The notes beneath the pieces were generated by a model that was given only the letters and a program-made list of their open reading frames with translations, was not told the DNA's origin and did no database searches. Shown piece by piece: positions 49,699 through 62,469 of a stretch of 64,000 nt of DNA. Origin of the DNA: Amaranthus tricolor (Eukaryota > Streptophyta > Magnoliopsida > Caryophyllales > Amaranthaceae); contig NC_080050.1 in assembly GCF_026212465.1 (NCBI RefSeq), forward strand, positions 34,431,492 through 34,495,491. Direction: 5' to 3'. Made by a program: the position numbers and the translations under genes. Positions within the stretch are counted from its first letter, which is position 1, and the number at the start of each line of letters is the position of its first letter.

Positions 49699-50220
49699 AA
49701 CAACTCAACTTACTTACCCTTTGATTTGAAGATTGGATTGAACAAAGTTTTTTTTTTTTTTTCTTCTTGAATACCGAAACAAGAACAAGAAAAGAGGAAA
49801 ATTTTCTGAATTTTGTTCACTTTGAAAGCTTAGGAAATGTGAGGAAATTCAAATGATGCTTAAGAATTAATAGGCACTTAAGAGGTGAGCTTAATGTGCC
49901 ATAATACTCACTTATGAGAGGAGTTACAAACTCCTCCCATTCCTCCTCACAATAACCGGCCACCCCTTCCAAATTCCCCCTTATTATTTTTTTTTTTAAT
50001 TAATCATTTAATTAATTGAGTAATTATTGTGTTATTATTACAATTGAAACAAAACGTCATGCGATTAAACTCGTTACCGTTAAAAATACCCCACTTTGTT
50101 ACTTATAATTAACTACGTAAAATAATATAATTTAATATCACTTATTTATTTTATTTTGTTATATTTTATTTTATTATATTATATTTTATTTTTAAACCCG
50201 ATAAATGACGGGGTGTTACA

Positions 50221-50225
50221 TAGCA
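50221..50225. repeat. Target-site duplication, right (TAGCA)
   Basis: Second copy of TAGCA, immediately after the LTR end GTGTTACA; it continues into TATGACTAAGATTTTC of the satellite. Confidence 0.95.
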
Positions 50226-51728
50226 TATGACTAAGATTTTCAATTCGAACCGCTTCAACACTATACTTTATACCAAATAGTGTTATGTGCAAAGATTGGT
50301 GCAAAACAAACCAAGTTTGAGCTACTTTATGCGCGAATGTGCCAAAAGCACTTAACAACCCATAAAATCTCTACTTAACACGTAATTTCTAGCATATTAC
50401 TATGATTTTCAATTTTAACCACTTCAACAAAATAATATATACCAAATAGCGTTTTGTGCAAGGTTCCGTGGAAAACAAAGCAAGTTTGAGCTACTTTATG
50501 CACAAAAGTGCCAAAAAGGCTTAAAAACCCATAAAATAGCAACTTAACACGTAAGTTATAGCATATGACTATGATTTTTAATTCTAACCACTTTAACACA
50601 ATAATATATAGAAAATAGAGTTGTGTGCCAACTTTCGTGAAAAAAAAACTATTTTTGAGCTTCTTTATTCGCGAAATTGCCAAAAAAGCATGAAAACCCA
50701 AAAAATCGCAACTTAACACGTAATTTCTAGCATATCACTATGATATTTAATTCTAACCACTTCAAAAAAATAACACATACCAAATAGTGTTGTGTTCAAA
50801 GTTTCGTGCAAAACAAACAATCTTTTAGCTACTTTATGCGCGAAAGTTCCAAAAAAGAATAAAAACGAATAAAACCGCAACATAACACGGAATTTCTAAC
50901 GTACGACTATGATTTTCAATTCTAACCACTTCAGAAAAATATATATACCAAATAGTTTTGTGTGCAAGGTTTCGCGGAATACACACCAAGTTGCACGAAA
51001 GTGCCAAAACGGCTTAAGAACCCATAAAATCGCAACTTAACATGGAATTTTTCTAGAATATGACTATGAATTTTAATTCAAACCACTTCAAAACGATAAT
51101 ATATACCAAATAGTGTTGTGTGCCAAGTTTCGTGCAAAACGAACAAAGTTTGAGCTACTTTATGCGCCAAAATGCCAACCACACTTAAAAACCCAAAAAA
51201 TCTCAACTTAACAAGTAATTTCAAGCATATGACTATGATTTTCAATTCTCAGCAGTTCAATACAATACTATATACTAAATAGTATTGTGAGCCATGTTTC
51301 GTGCAAAACAAACCAAGTTTGAGGTACTTTATGCGCGAAAGTGCCAAAAAAGTTTAAAAACCCATAAAATCGCAACTTGACACTAAATTTCTAGCATATG
51401 ACTATTATTTTAATCTAACCAGTTCAAAAAAATAATTTATACCAAACATCGCTGTGTGGAAGGTTTTGTGGAAAACAAACTAAGTTTGAGCAACTTTATG
51501 CACGATAGTGCCAAAAAGTTTTAAAAACCTATAAAATCGCAACGTAACGCGTAATTTCTAGAATATGACTATGATTTTTTTATTCTAACCACTTCAAGAC
51601 AATAATATATACTAAATAGTGTTGTGTGCGAAGTTTCGTGCAAAACAAACAAAGTGTGAGCTACTTTATGCGCGAAAGTGCCAAAAACACTTTAAAACGC
51701 ATAAAATCGCAACGTAACACGTAATTTC
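50221..51728. repeat. 9-monomer HOR-B, copy 1 right of the element
   Basis: 1508 bp, nine monomers of about 167.6 bp, beginning TAGCATATGACTAAGATTTT. Internal markers are the truncated CACACCAAGTTGCACGAAAG monomer near 50987-51000 and the CTAACGTACGACTATG monomer. Confidence 0.88.
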
Positions 51729-53237
51729 TAGCATATGACTAAGATTTTCAATTCGAACCGCTTCAACACTATACTATATACCAAATAGTGTTATGTGCAA
51801 AGATTGGTGCAAAACAAACCAAGTTTGAGCTACTTTATGCGCGAATGTGCCAAAAGCACTTAACAACCCATAAAATCTCTACTTAACACGTAATTTCTAG
51901 CATATTACTATGATTTTCAATTTTAACCACTTCAACAAAATAATATATACCAAATAGCGTTTTGTGCAAGGTTCCGTGGAAAACAAAGCAAGTTTGAGCT
52001 ACTTTATGCACAAAAGTGCCAAAAAGGCTTAAAAACCCATAAAATAGCAACTTAACACGTAAGTTATAGCATATGACTATGATTTTTAATTCTAACCACT
52101 TTAACACAATAATATATAGAAAATAGAGTTGTGTGCCAACTTTCGTGAAAAAAAAAACTATTTTTGAGCTTCTTTATGCGCGAAATTGCCAAAAAAGCAT
52201 GAAAACCCAAAAAATCGCAACTTAACACGTAATTTCTAGCATATCACTATGATATTTAATTCTAACCACTTCAAAAAAATAACACATACCAAATAGTGTT
52301 GTGTTCAAAGTTTCGTGCAAAACAAACAATCTTTTAGCTACTTTATGCGCGAAAGTTCCAAAAAAGAATAAAAACGAATAAAACCGCAACATAACACGGA
52401 ATTTCTAACGTACGACTATGATTTTCAATTCTAACCACTTCAGAAAAATATATATACCAAATAGTTTTGTGTGCAAGGTTTCGCGGAATACACACCAAGT
52501 TGCACGAAAGTGCCAAAACGGCTTAAGAACCCATAAAATCGCAACTTAACATGGAATTTTTCTAGAATATGACTATGAATTTTAATTCAAACCACTTCAA
52601 AACGATAATATATACCAAATAGTGTTGTGTGCCAAGTTTCGTGCAAAACGAACAAAGTTTGAGCTACTTTATGCGCGAAAATGCCAACCACACTTAAAAA
52701 CCCAAAAAATCTCAACTTAACAAGTAATTTCAAGCATATGACTATGATTTTCAATTCTCAGCAGTTCAATACAATACTATATACTAAATAGTATTGTGAG
52801 CCATGTTTCGTGCAAAACAAACCAAGTTTGAGGTACTTTATGCGCGAAAGTGCCAAAAAAGTTTAAAAACCCATAAAATCGCAACTTGACACTAAATTTC
52901 TAGCATATGACTATTATTTTAATCTAACCAATTCAAAAAAATAATTTATACCAAACATCGCTGTGTGGAAGGTTTTGTGGAAAACAAACTAAGTTTGAGC
53001 AACTTTATGCACGATAGTGCCAAAAAGTTTTAAAAACCTATAAAATCGCAACGTAACGCGTAATTTCTAGAATATGACTATGATTTTTTTATTCTAACCA
53101 CTTCAAGACAATAATATATACTAAATAGTGTTGTGTGCGAAGTTTCGTGCAAAACAAACAAAGTGTGAGCTACTTTATGCGCGAAAGTGCCAAAAACACT
53201 TTAAAACGCATAAAATCGCAATGTAACACGTAATTTC
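51729..53237. repeat. 9-monomer HOR-B, copy 2
   Basis: 1509 bp, nearly identical to copy 1, including the truncated CACCAAGTTGCACG monomer near 52495. Only scattered substitutions separate the two. Confidence 0.9.
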
Positions 53238-54757
53238 TAGCATATGACTAAGATTTTCAATTCGAACCGCTTCAACACTATACTATATACCAAATAGTGT
53301 TATGTGCAAAGATTGGTGCAAAACAAACCAAGTTTGAGCTACTTTATGCGCGAATGTGCCAAAAGCACATAACAACCCATAAAATCTCTACTTAACACGT
53401 AATTTCTAGCATATTACTATGATTTTCAATTTTAACCACTTCAACAAAATAATATATACCAAATAGCGTTTTGTGCAAGGTTTCGTGGAAAACAAACCAA
53501 GTTTGAGCTACTTTATGCACAAAAGTGCCAAAAAGGCTTAAAAACCCATAAAATAGCAACTTGACACGTAAGTTATAGAATATGACTATGATTTTTAATT
53601 CTAACCACTTTAACACAATAATATATAGAAAAGAGTGTTGTGTGCCAACTTTCGTGAAAAAAAACTATTTTTGAGCTACTTTATACGCGAAAGTGCCAAA
53701 AAAGAATGAAAACCCAAAAAATCGCAACTTAACACGTAATTTCTAGCATATCACTATGATATTTAATTCTAACCACTTCAAAAAAATAACACATACCAAA
53801 TAGTGTTGAGTTCAAAGTTTCGTGCAAAACAATCAATCTTTTAGCTACTTTATGCGCGAAAGTGCCAAAACAGAATAAAAACGAATAAAACCGCAACATA
53901 ACACGGAATTTCTAACGTACGACTATGCTTTTCAATTCTAACCACTTCAGAAAAATATATATGCCAAATAGTGTTGTGTGCAAGATTTCGCGGAATACAC
54001 ACCAAGTTTGAGCTACTTTATGCACGAAAGTGCCAAAACGGCTTAAGAACCCATAAAATCGCAACTTAACACGAAATTTTTCTAGAATATGACTATGAAT
54101 TTTAATTCAAACCACTTCAAAACAATAATATATACCAAATAGTGTTGTGTGCCATGTTTCGTGCAAAACGAACAAAGTTTGAGCTACTTTATGTGCGAAA
54201 ATGCTAAACACACTTAAAAACCCAAAAAATCTCAACTTAACAAGTAATTTCAAGCATATGACTATGATTTTCAATTCTCAGCAGTTCAATACAATACTAT
54301 ATACTAAATAGTATTGTGAGCCATGTTTCGTGCAAAACAAACCAAGTTTGAGCTACTTTATGCGCGAAAGTGCCAAAAAAGTTTAAAAACCCATAAAATC
54401 GCAACTTGACACTAAATTTCTAGCATATGACTATTATTTTAATCTAAGCAGTTAAAAAAAATAAAATATACCAAACATCGCTGTGTGGAAGGTTTTGTGG
54501 AAAACAAACTAAGTTTGAGCAACTTTACGCACGATAGTGCCAAAAAGTTTTAAAAACCTATAAAATCGCAACGTAATGCGTAATTTCTAGAATATGACTA
54601 TGATTTTTTTATTCTAACCACTTCAAGACAATAATATATACTAAATAGTGTTGTGTGCAAAGTTTCGTGTAAAACAAACAAAGTATGAGCTACTTTATGC
54701 GCAAAAGTGCCAAAAACACTTTAGAACGCATAAAATCGCAACGTAACACGTAATTTC
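53238..54757. repeat. 9-monomer HOR-B, copy 3
   Basis: 1520 bp. It is more diverged: here the CACACCAAGTTTGAGCTACT monomer near 54000 is full length, so the short form in copies 1 and 2 is a derived deletion of 18-20 bp. Confidence 0.85.
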
Positions 54758-56014
54758 TAGCATATGATTAAGATTTTCAATTCGAACCACTTCAACACAA
54801 TACTATATACCAAATAGTATTGTGTGCAAAGATTGGTGCAAAACAAACCAAGTTTGAGCTACTTTATGCGCGAAAGTGCCAAAAGCACTTAACAACCCAT
54901 GAAATATCTACTTAACACGTAATTTCTAGCATATTACTAAGATTTTCAATTTTAACCACTTTAACAAAATAATATATACCAAATAGCGTTTTGTGCAAGG
55001 TTTCGTGGAAAACAAATCAAGTTTGAGCTACTTTATGCACAAAAGTGCCAAAAAGGCTTAAAAACCCATAAAATAGAAACTTAACAAGTAAGTTATAGAA
55101 TATGACTATGATTTTTAATTCTAACCACTTTAACACAATAATATATAGAAAATAGTGTTGTGTGCCAACTTTCGTGAAAAAAAAACTATGTTTGAGCGAC
55201 TTTATGCGCGAAAGTGCCAAAAAAGCATGAAAACCCAAAAAATCGCAACTTAACACGTAATTTCTAGCATATCACTATGATATTTAATTCTAACCACTTC
55301 AAAAAAATAACACATACCAAATAGTGTTGTGTTCAAAGTTTCGTGCAAAACAATCAATCTTTTAGCTACTTTATGCGCGAAAGTGCCAAAAAAGAATAAA
55401 AACGAATAAAACCGCAACATAACACGGAATTTCTAACGTACGACTATGCTTTTCAATTCTAACCACTTCAGAAAAATATATATACCAAATAGTTTTGTGT
55501 GCAAGGTTTCGCGGAATACACACCAAGTTTGAGCTACTTTATGCACGAAAGTGCCAAAACGGCTTAAGAACCCATAAAATCGCAACTTAACATGGAATTT
55601 TTCTAGAATATGACTATGAATTTTAATTCAAACCACTTCAAAACGATAATATATACCAAATAGTGTTGTGTGCCAAGTTTCGTGCAAAACGAACAAAGTT
55701 TGAGCTACTTTATGCGCGAAAATGCCAACCACACTTAAAAACCCAAAAAATCTCAACTTAACAAGTAATTTAAAGCATATGACTATGATTTTCAATTCTC
55801 AGCAGTTCAATACAATACTATATACTAAATAGTATTGTGAGCCATGTTTCGTGCAAAACAAACCAAGTTTGAGGTACTTTATGCGCGAAAGTGCCAAAAA
55901 AGTTTAAAAACCCATAAAATCGCAACTTGACACTAAATTTCTAGCATATGACTATTATTTTAATCTAACCAGTTCAAAAAAATAATTTATACCAAACATC
56001 GCTGTGTGGAAGGT
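54758..56014. repeat. 9-monomer HOR-B, copy 4, truncated at the B/C junction
   Basis: Follows the HOR-B order for about 7.5 monomers and then stops within a monomer at CTGTGTGGAAGGT (56014), where subfamily C begins. Confidence 0.85.
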
Positions 56015-56037
56015 AAACAAACCAAGTTTTGAGCTAC

Positions 56038-57730
56038 TTTGTGCCTAAAACGGTCAAAAAAGCTTTAAAACCCATAAAATCGCAATTTAACACGTAATTT
56101 CTAGCATATGACTATGATTTTCATTTCTAACCACCTCAACACAATAATATATACCAAATAGTATTGTGTGCCATGTTTCGTGCAAAAAAAAACCAAGTTT
56201 GAGCTACTTTATGCACAAAAGTTCCAAAAAGGCCTAATGACCCCATAAAATTGCAACTTAACACGTAATTTCTTGCATATGACTATAATTTGAAATTCTA
56301 ACCACTTCAACACAATAATATATACCAAATAATGTTGTATGCCAAGTTTCGTGCAAAACAAACCATGTTTGACCTACTTTGTGCCTAAAACTGCCAAAAA
56401 AGCTTGAAAACCCATAAAATCGCAACTTAACACGTAATCTCTAGCATATGACTACGATTTTCATTTCTAACCACCTCAACACAATAATATATACCAAATA
56501 GTATTGTGCGCCAAGTTTCGTGCAAAACAAACCAAGTTTGAGCTACTTTATGCACGAAAGTTCCAAAAAGGCCTAATGACCCCATAAAATCGCAACATAA
56601 CACGTAATTTCTTGCATATGACTATAATTTTAAATTCTATCAACTTCAACACAATAATATATACCAAATAGTGTTGTGTCCCATGTTTCGTGTAAAACAA
56701 AGCATGTTTGACCTACCTTATGCGCGAAAGTTCCAAAAAAGCTTAAAAAGCCATAAAATCGATACTGAACACGTAATTTCTAGCATATGACTTTGATTTT
56801 CAATTTTAACAAATTTAATACAATAATATATACCGAATAGTGTTGTGTGCCAAGTTTCGTGCAAAACAAACCAAGTTTGAGCTACTTTGTGCCTAAAACT
56901 ACTAAAAATGCTTGAAAACCATAAAATCGCAACTTAACACGTAATTTCTAGCATATGACAATGATTTTCATTTCTAACCACCTCAACACAATAATATATA
57001 CCAATAAGTTTTGTGTGTCAAGTTTCGTGCAAAACAAACCAAGTTTGAGCTACTTTATGCACAAAAGTTCCAAAAACGCTTAATAACCCCATAAAATCGC
57101 AACTTAACACGTTATTTCTTACATATGACTATAATTTTTAATTCTAACCACTTCAACACAATAATATATACCATATAGTGTTGTGTGCCAAGTTTCGTGT
57201 AAAACAAACCTTGTTTGACCTACCTTATGCGCGAACGTTCGAAAAAAGCTTAAAAACCAATAAAATCGATACTGAACACGTAATTTTTAGCATATGACTA
57301 TGATTTTCAATTTTAACCATTTTAATACAATAATATATACCAAATAGTATAGTGTGCCACGTTTCGTGCAAAACAAACCAAGTTTGAGCAACTTTATGCG
57401 CGAAAGTGCCAAAAACACTTAAAAAGTCATAAAATCGCAATTTAACACATAATTTCTAGCATATGACTACGATTTTAAATTCTAACCACTTCAACACAAT
57501 AATATATACCAATTAGTGTTGTGTGCAATGTTTCGTGCCAAACAAACCAAGTTTGAGTTACTTTGTGGGCGAAAGTACCAAAAAGGCTGAAAAACCCATA
57601 AAATCACAACTTAACAAATAATTTCTAGCATATGACTATGATATCAATTCTAACCACGTCAGCACCAGAATATATACCAAATAGTGTTGTGTGCCAAGTT
57701 TCATGCAAAACAAACCAAGTTTTGAGCTAC
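56038..57730. repeat. 10-monomer HOR-C, copy 1 (1693 bp)
   Basis: Ten monomers start at about 56038, 56207, 56379, 56550, 56716, 56885, 57053, 57224, 57392 and 57562. The last contains the short GATATCAATTCTAACCACG then TCAGCACCAG block that marks the end of the unit. Confidence 0.9.
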
Positions 57731-59084
57731 TTTGTGCCTAAAACGGTCAAAAAAGCTTTAAAACCCATAAAATCGCAATTTAACACGTAATTTCTAGCAT
57801 ATGACTATGATTTTCATTTCTAACCACCTCAACACAATAATATATACCAAATAGTATTGTGTGCCATGTTTCGTGCAAAAAAAACCAAGTTTGAGCTACT
57901 TTATGCACAAAAGTTCCAAAAAGGCCTAATGACCCCATAAAATTGCAACTTAACACGTAATTTCTTGCATATGACTATAATTTGAAATTCTAACCACTTC
58001 AACACAATAATATATACCAAATAATGTTGTATGCCAAGTTTCGTGCAAAACAAACCATGTTTGACCTACTTTGTGCCTAAAACTGCCAAAAAAGCTTGAA
58101 AACCCATAAAATCGCAACTTAACACGTAATCTCTAGCATATGACTACGATTTTCATTTCTAACCACCTCAACACAATAATATATACCAAATAGTATTGTG
58201 TGCCAAGTTTCGTGCAAAACAAACCAAGTTTGAGCTACTTTATGCACGAAAGTTCCAAAAAGGCCTAATGACCCCATAAAATCGCAACATAACACGTAAT
58301 TTCTTGCATATGACTATAATTTTAAATTCTATCAACTTCAACACAATAATATATACCAAATAGTGTTGTGTCCCATGTTTCGTGTAAAACAAAGCATGTT
58401 TGACCTACCTTATGCGCGAAAGTTCCAAAAAAGCTTAAAAAGCCATAAAATCGATACTGAACACGTAATTTCTAGCATATGACTTTGATTTTCAATTTTA
58501 ACAAATTTAATACAATAATATATACCAAATAGTGTTGTGTGCCAAGTTTCGTGCAAAACAAACCAAGTTTGAGCTACTTTGTGCCTAAAACTACTAAAAA
58601 CGCTTGAAAACCATAAAATCGCAACTTAACACGTAATTTCTAGCATATGACAATGATTTTCATTTCTAACCACCTCAACACAATAATATATACCAAATAG
58701 TTTTGTGTGCCAAGTTTCGTGCAAAACAAACCAAGTTTGAGCTACTTTATGCACAAAAGTTCCAAAAACGCTTAATAACACCATAAAATCGCAACTTAAC
58801 ACGTTATTTCTTACATATGACTGTAATTTTTAATTCTAACCACTTCAACACAATAATATATACCATATAGTGTTGTGTGCCAAGTTTCGTGTAAAACAAA
58901 CCTTGTTTGACCTACCTTATGCGCGAACATTCGAAAAAAGCTTAAAAACCAATAAAATCGATACTGAACACGTAATTTTTAGCATATGACTATGATTTTC
59001 AATTTTAACCATTTTAATACAATAATATATACCAAATAGTATAGTGTGCCACGTTTCGTGCAAAACAAACCAAGTTTGAGCAAC
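57731..59084. repeat. HOR-C copy 2, eight monomers (1354 bp)
   Basis: Matches copy 1 through monomer 8 and then passes into a hybrid monomer; monomers 9 and 10 are not present in full. The loss is 339 bp relative to the 1693-bp period, two monomers. Confidence 0.9.
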
Positions 59085-59253
59085 TTTATGCGCGAAAGTG
59101 CCAAAAACACTTAAAAAGTCATAAAATCGCAATTTAACACGTAATTTCTAGCATATGACTATGATTTTCATTTCTAACCACCTCAACACAATAATATATA
59201 CCAAATAGTATTGTGTGCCATGTTTCGTGCAAAAAAAACCAAGTTTGAGCTAC
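59085..59253. repeat. Hybrid monomer at a two-monomer deletion
   Basis: The 5' half is HOR-C monomer 9 (TTTATGCGCGAAAGTGCC, AGTCATAAAATCGC) and the 3' half is monomer 1 (CGTAATTTCTAGCATATGAC, TATGATTTTCATTTC). The switch lies near 59126-59160, in sequence that both parents share, and the monomer keeps normal length (169 bp). This is the product expected of unequal exchange or intrastrand recombination in register. Confidence 0.9.
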
Positions 59254-60776
59254 TTTATGCACAAAAGTTCCAAAAAGGCCTAATGACCCCATAAAATTGC
59301 AACTTAACACGTAATTTCTTGCATATGACTATAATTTGAAATTCTAACCACTTCAACACAATAATATATACCAAATAATGTTGTATGCCAAGTTTCGTGC
59401 AAAACAAACCATGTTTGACCTACTTTGTGCCTAAAACTGCCAAAAAAGCTTGAAAACCCATAAAATCGCAACTTAACACGTAATCTCTAGCATATGACTA
59501 TGATTTTAATTTCTAACCACCTCAACACAATAATATATACCAAATAGTATTGTGTGCCAAGTTTCGTGCAAAACAAACCAAGTTTGAGCTACTTTATGCA
59601 CGAAAGTTCCAAAAAGGCCTAATGACCCCATAAAATCGCAACATAACACGTAATTTCTTGTATATGACTATAATTTTAAATTCTATCAACTTCAACACAA
59701 TAATATATACCAAATAGTGTTGTGTCCCATGTTTCGTGTAAAACAAAGCATGTTTGACCTACCTTATGCGCGAAAGTTCCAAAAAAGCTTAAAAAGCCAT
59801 AAAATCGATACTGAACACGTAATTTCTAGCATATGACTTTGATTTTCAATTTTAACAAATTTAATACAATAATATATACCGAATAGTGTTGTGTGCCAAG
59901 TTTCGTGCAAAACAAACCAAGTTTGAGCTACTTTGTGCCTAAAACTACTAAAAACGCTTGAAAACCATAAAATCGCAACTTAACACGTAATTTCTAGCAT
60001 ATGACAATGATTTTCATTTCTAACCACCTCAACACAATAATATATACCAATAAGTTTTGTGTGTCAAGTTTCGTGCAAAACAAACCAAGTTTGAGCTACT
60101 TTATGCACAAAAGTTCCAAAAACGCTTAATAACCCCATAAAATCGCAACTTAACACGTTATTTCTTACATATGACTATAATTTTTAATTCTAACCACTTC
60201 AACACAATAATATATACCATATAGTGTTGTGTGCCAAGTTTCGTGTAAAACAAACCTTGTTTGACCTACCTTATGCGCGAACGTTCGAAAAAAGCTTAAA
60301 AACCAATAAAATCGATACTGAACACGTAATTTTTAGCATATGACTATGATTTTCAATTTTAACCATTTTAATACAATAATATATACCAAATAGTATAGTG
60401 TGCCACGTTTCGTGCAAAACAAACCAAGTTTGAGCAACTTTATGCGCGAAAGTGCCAAAAACACTTAAAAAGTCATAAAATCGCAATTTAACACATAATT
60501 TCTAGCATATGACTACGATTTTAAATTCTAACCACTTCAACACAATAATATATACCAATTAGTGTTGTGTGCAATGTTTCGTGCAAAACAAACCAAGTTT
60601 GAGTTACTTTGTGGGCGAAAGTACCAAAAAGGCTGAAAAACCCATAAAATCACAACTTAACAAATAATTTCTAGCATATGACTATGATATCAATTCTAAC
60701 CACGTCAGCACCAGAATATATACCAAATAGTGTTGTGTGCCAAGTTTCATGCAAAACAAACCAAGTTTTGAGCTAC
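59085..60776. repeat. HOR-C copy 3 (1692 bp, first monomer hybrid)
   Basis: After the hybrid first monomer, monomers 2-10 follow in normal order, ending with the GATATCAATTCTAACCACG monomer. Confidence 0.9.
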
Positions 60777-62469
60777 TTTGTGCCTAAAACGGTCAAAAAA
60801 GCTTTAAAACCCATAAAATCGCAATTTAACACGTAATTTCTAGCATATGACTATGATTTTCATTTCTAACCACCTCAACACAATAATATATACCAAATAG
60901 TATTGTGTGCCATGTTTCGTGCAAAAAAAACCAAGTTTGAGCTACTTTATGCACAAAAGTTCCAAAAAGGCCTAATGACCCCATAAAATTGCAACTTAAC
61001 ACGTAATTTCTTGCATATGACTATAATTTGAAATTCTAACCACTTCAACACAATAATATATACCAAATAATGTTGTATGCCAAGTTTCGTGCAAAACAAA
61101 CCATGTTTGACCTACTTTGTGCCTAAAACTGCCAGAAAAGCTTGAAAACCCATAAAATCGCAACTTAACACGTAATCTCTAGCATATGACTATGATTTTA
61201 ATTTCTAACCACCTCAACACAATAATATATACCAAATAGTATTGTGTGCCAAGTTTCGTGCAAAACAAACCAAGTTTGAGCTACTTTATGCACGAAAGTT
61301 CCAAAAAGGCCTAATGACCCCATAAAATCGCAACATAACACGTAATTTCTTGCATATGACTATAATTTTAAATTCTATCAACTTCAACACAATAATATAT
61401 ACCAAATAGTGTTGTGTCCCATGTTTCGTGTAAAACAAAGCATGTTTGACCTACCTTATGCGCGAAAGTTCCAAAAAAGCTTAAAAAGCCATAAAATCGA
61501 TACTGAACACGTAATTTCTAGCATATGACTTTGATTTTCAATTTTAACAAATTTAATACAATAATATATACCGAATAGTGTTGTGTGCCAAGTTTCGTGC
61601 AAAACAAAACCAAGTTTGAGCTACTTTGTGCCTAAAACTACTAAAAACGCTTGAAAACCATAAAATCGCAACATAACACGTAATTTCTAGCATATGACAA
61701 TGATTTTCATTTCTAACCACCTCAACACAATAATATATACCAATAAGTTTTGTGTGTCAAGTTTCGTGCAAAACAAACAAAGTTTGAGCTACTTTATGCA
61801 CAAAAGTTCCAAAAACGCTTAATAACCCCATAAAATCGCAACTTAACACGTTATTTCTTACATATGACTATAATTTTTAATTCTAACCACTTCAACACAA
61901 TAATATATACCATATAGTGTTGTGTGCCAAGTTTCGTGTAAAACAAACCTTGTTTGACCTACCTTATGCGCGAACGTTCGAAAAAAGCTTAAAAACCAAT
62001 AAAATCGATACTGAACACGTAATTTTTAGCATATGACTATGATTTTCAATTTTAACCATTTTAATACAATAATATATACCAAATAGTATAGTGTGCCACG
62101 TTTCGTGCAAAACAAACCAAGTTTGAGCAACTTTATGCGCGAAAGTGCCAAAAACACTTAAAAAGTCATAAAATCGCAATTTAACACGTAATTTCTAGCA
62201 TATGACTACGATTTTAAATTCTAACCACTTCAACACAATAATATATACCAATTAGTGTTGTGTGCAATGTTTCGTGCCAAACAAACCAAGTTTGAGTTAC
62301 TTTGTGGGCGAAAGTACCAAAAAGGCTGAAAAACCCATAAAATCACAACTTAACAAATAATTTCTAGCATATGACTATGATATCAATTCTAACCACGTCA
62401 GCACCAGAATATATACCAAATAGTGTTGTGTGCCAAGTTTCATGCAAAACAAACCAAGTTTTGAGCTAC
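60777..62469. repeat. HOR-C copy 4 (1693 bp)
   Basis: Full ten-monomer copy, almost identical to copy 1 apart from isolated substitutions such as CTGCCAGAAAAG near 61130. Confidence 0.92.

Larger units (their letters stand above)
39309..50220 (-). mobile_element. Ty3/gypsy chromovirus LTR retrotransposon, Tekay/Del-like
   Basis: A complete 10,912-bp element on the minus strand with two long LTRs, target duplication, PBS, gag, protease, RT, RNase H, integrase, chromodomain and polypurine tract in Ty3/gypsy order (integrase after RNase H). A C-terminal chromodomain after the GPY/F motif marks it as a chromovirus; LTRs of about 2.66 kb and the WETED...MREKYPHL-type C-terminus favour the Tekay/Del clade, an assignment made from remembered family features, not from a search. 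Chromoviral integrases are known to favour heterochromatin, which fits insertion into a satellite. LTRs are about 99.8% identical, so insertion is recent, yet gag-pol has three premature stops and two frameshifts, so this copy cannot make a normal polyprotein. An additional acidic ORF lies ahead of gag. No envelope gene. Confidence 0.95.
47563..50220 (-). repeat. LTR, 5' LTR of the element (2658 bp)
   Basis: Same structure as the LTR at 39309-41965 at an offset of 8254 bp (8255 after a 1-bp longer T-run near 49988). It supplies the promoter for minus-strand transcription toward gag. An AT dinucleotide run at 49299-49311 is a candidate TATA region, but I cannot place the transcription start or the U3/R/U5 borders. 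Confidence 0.96.
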
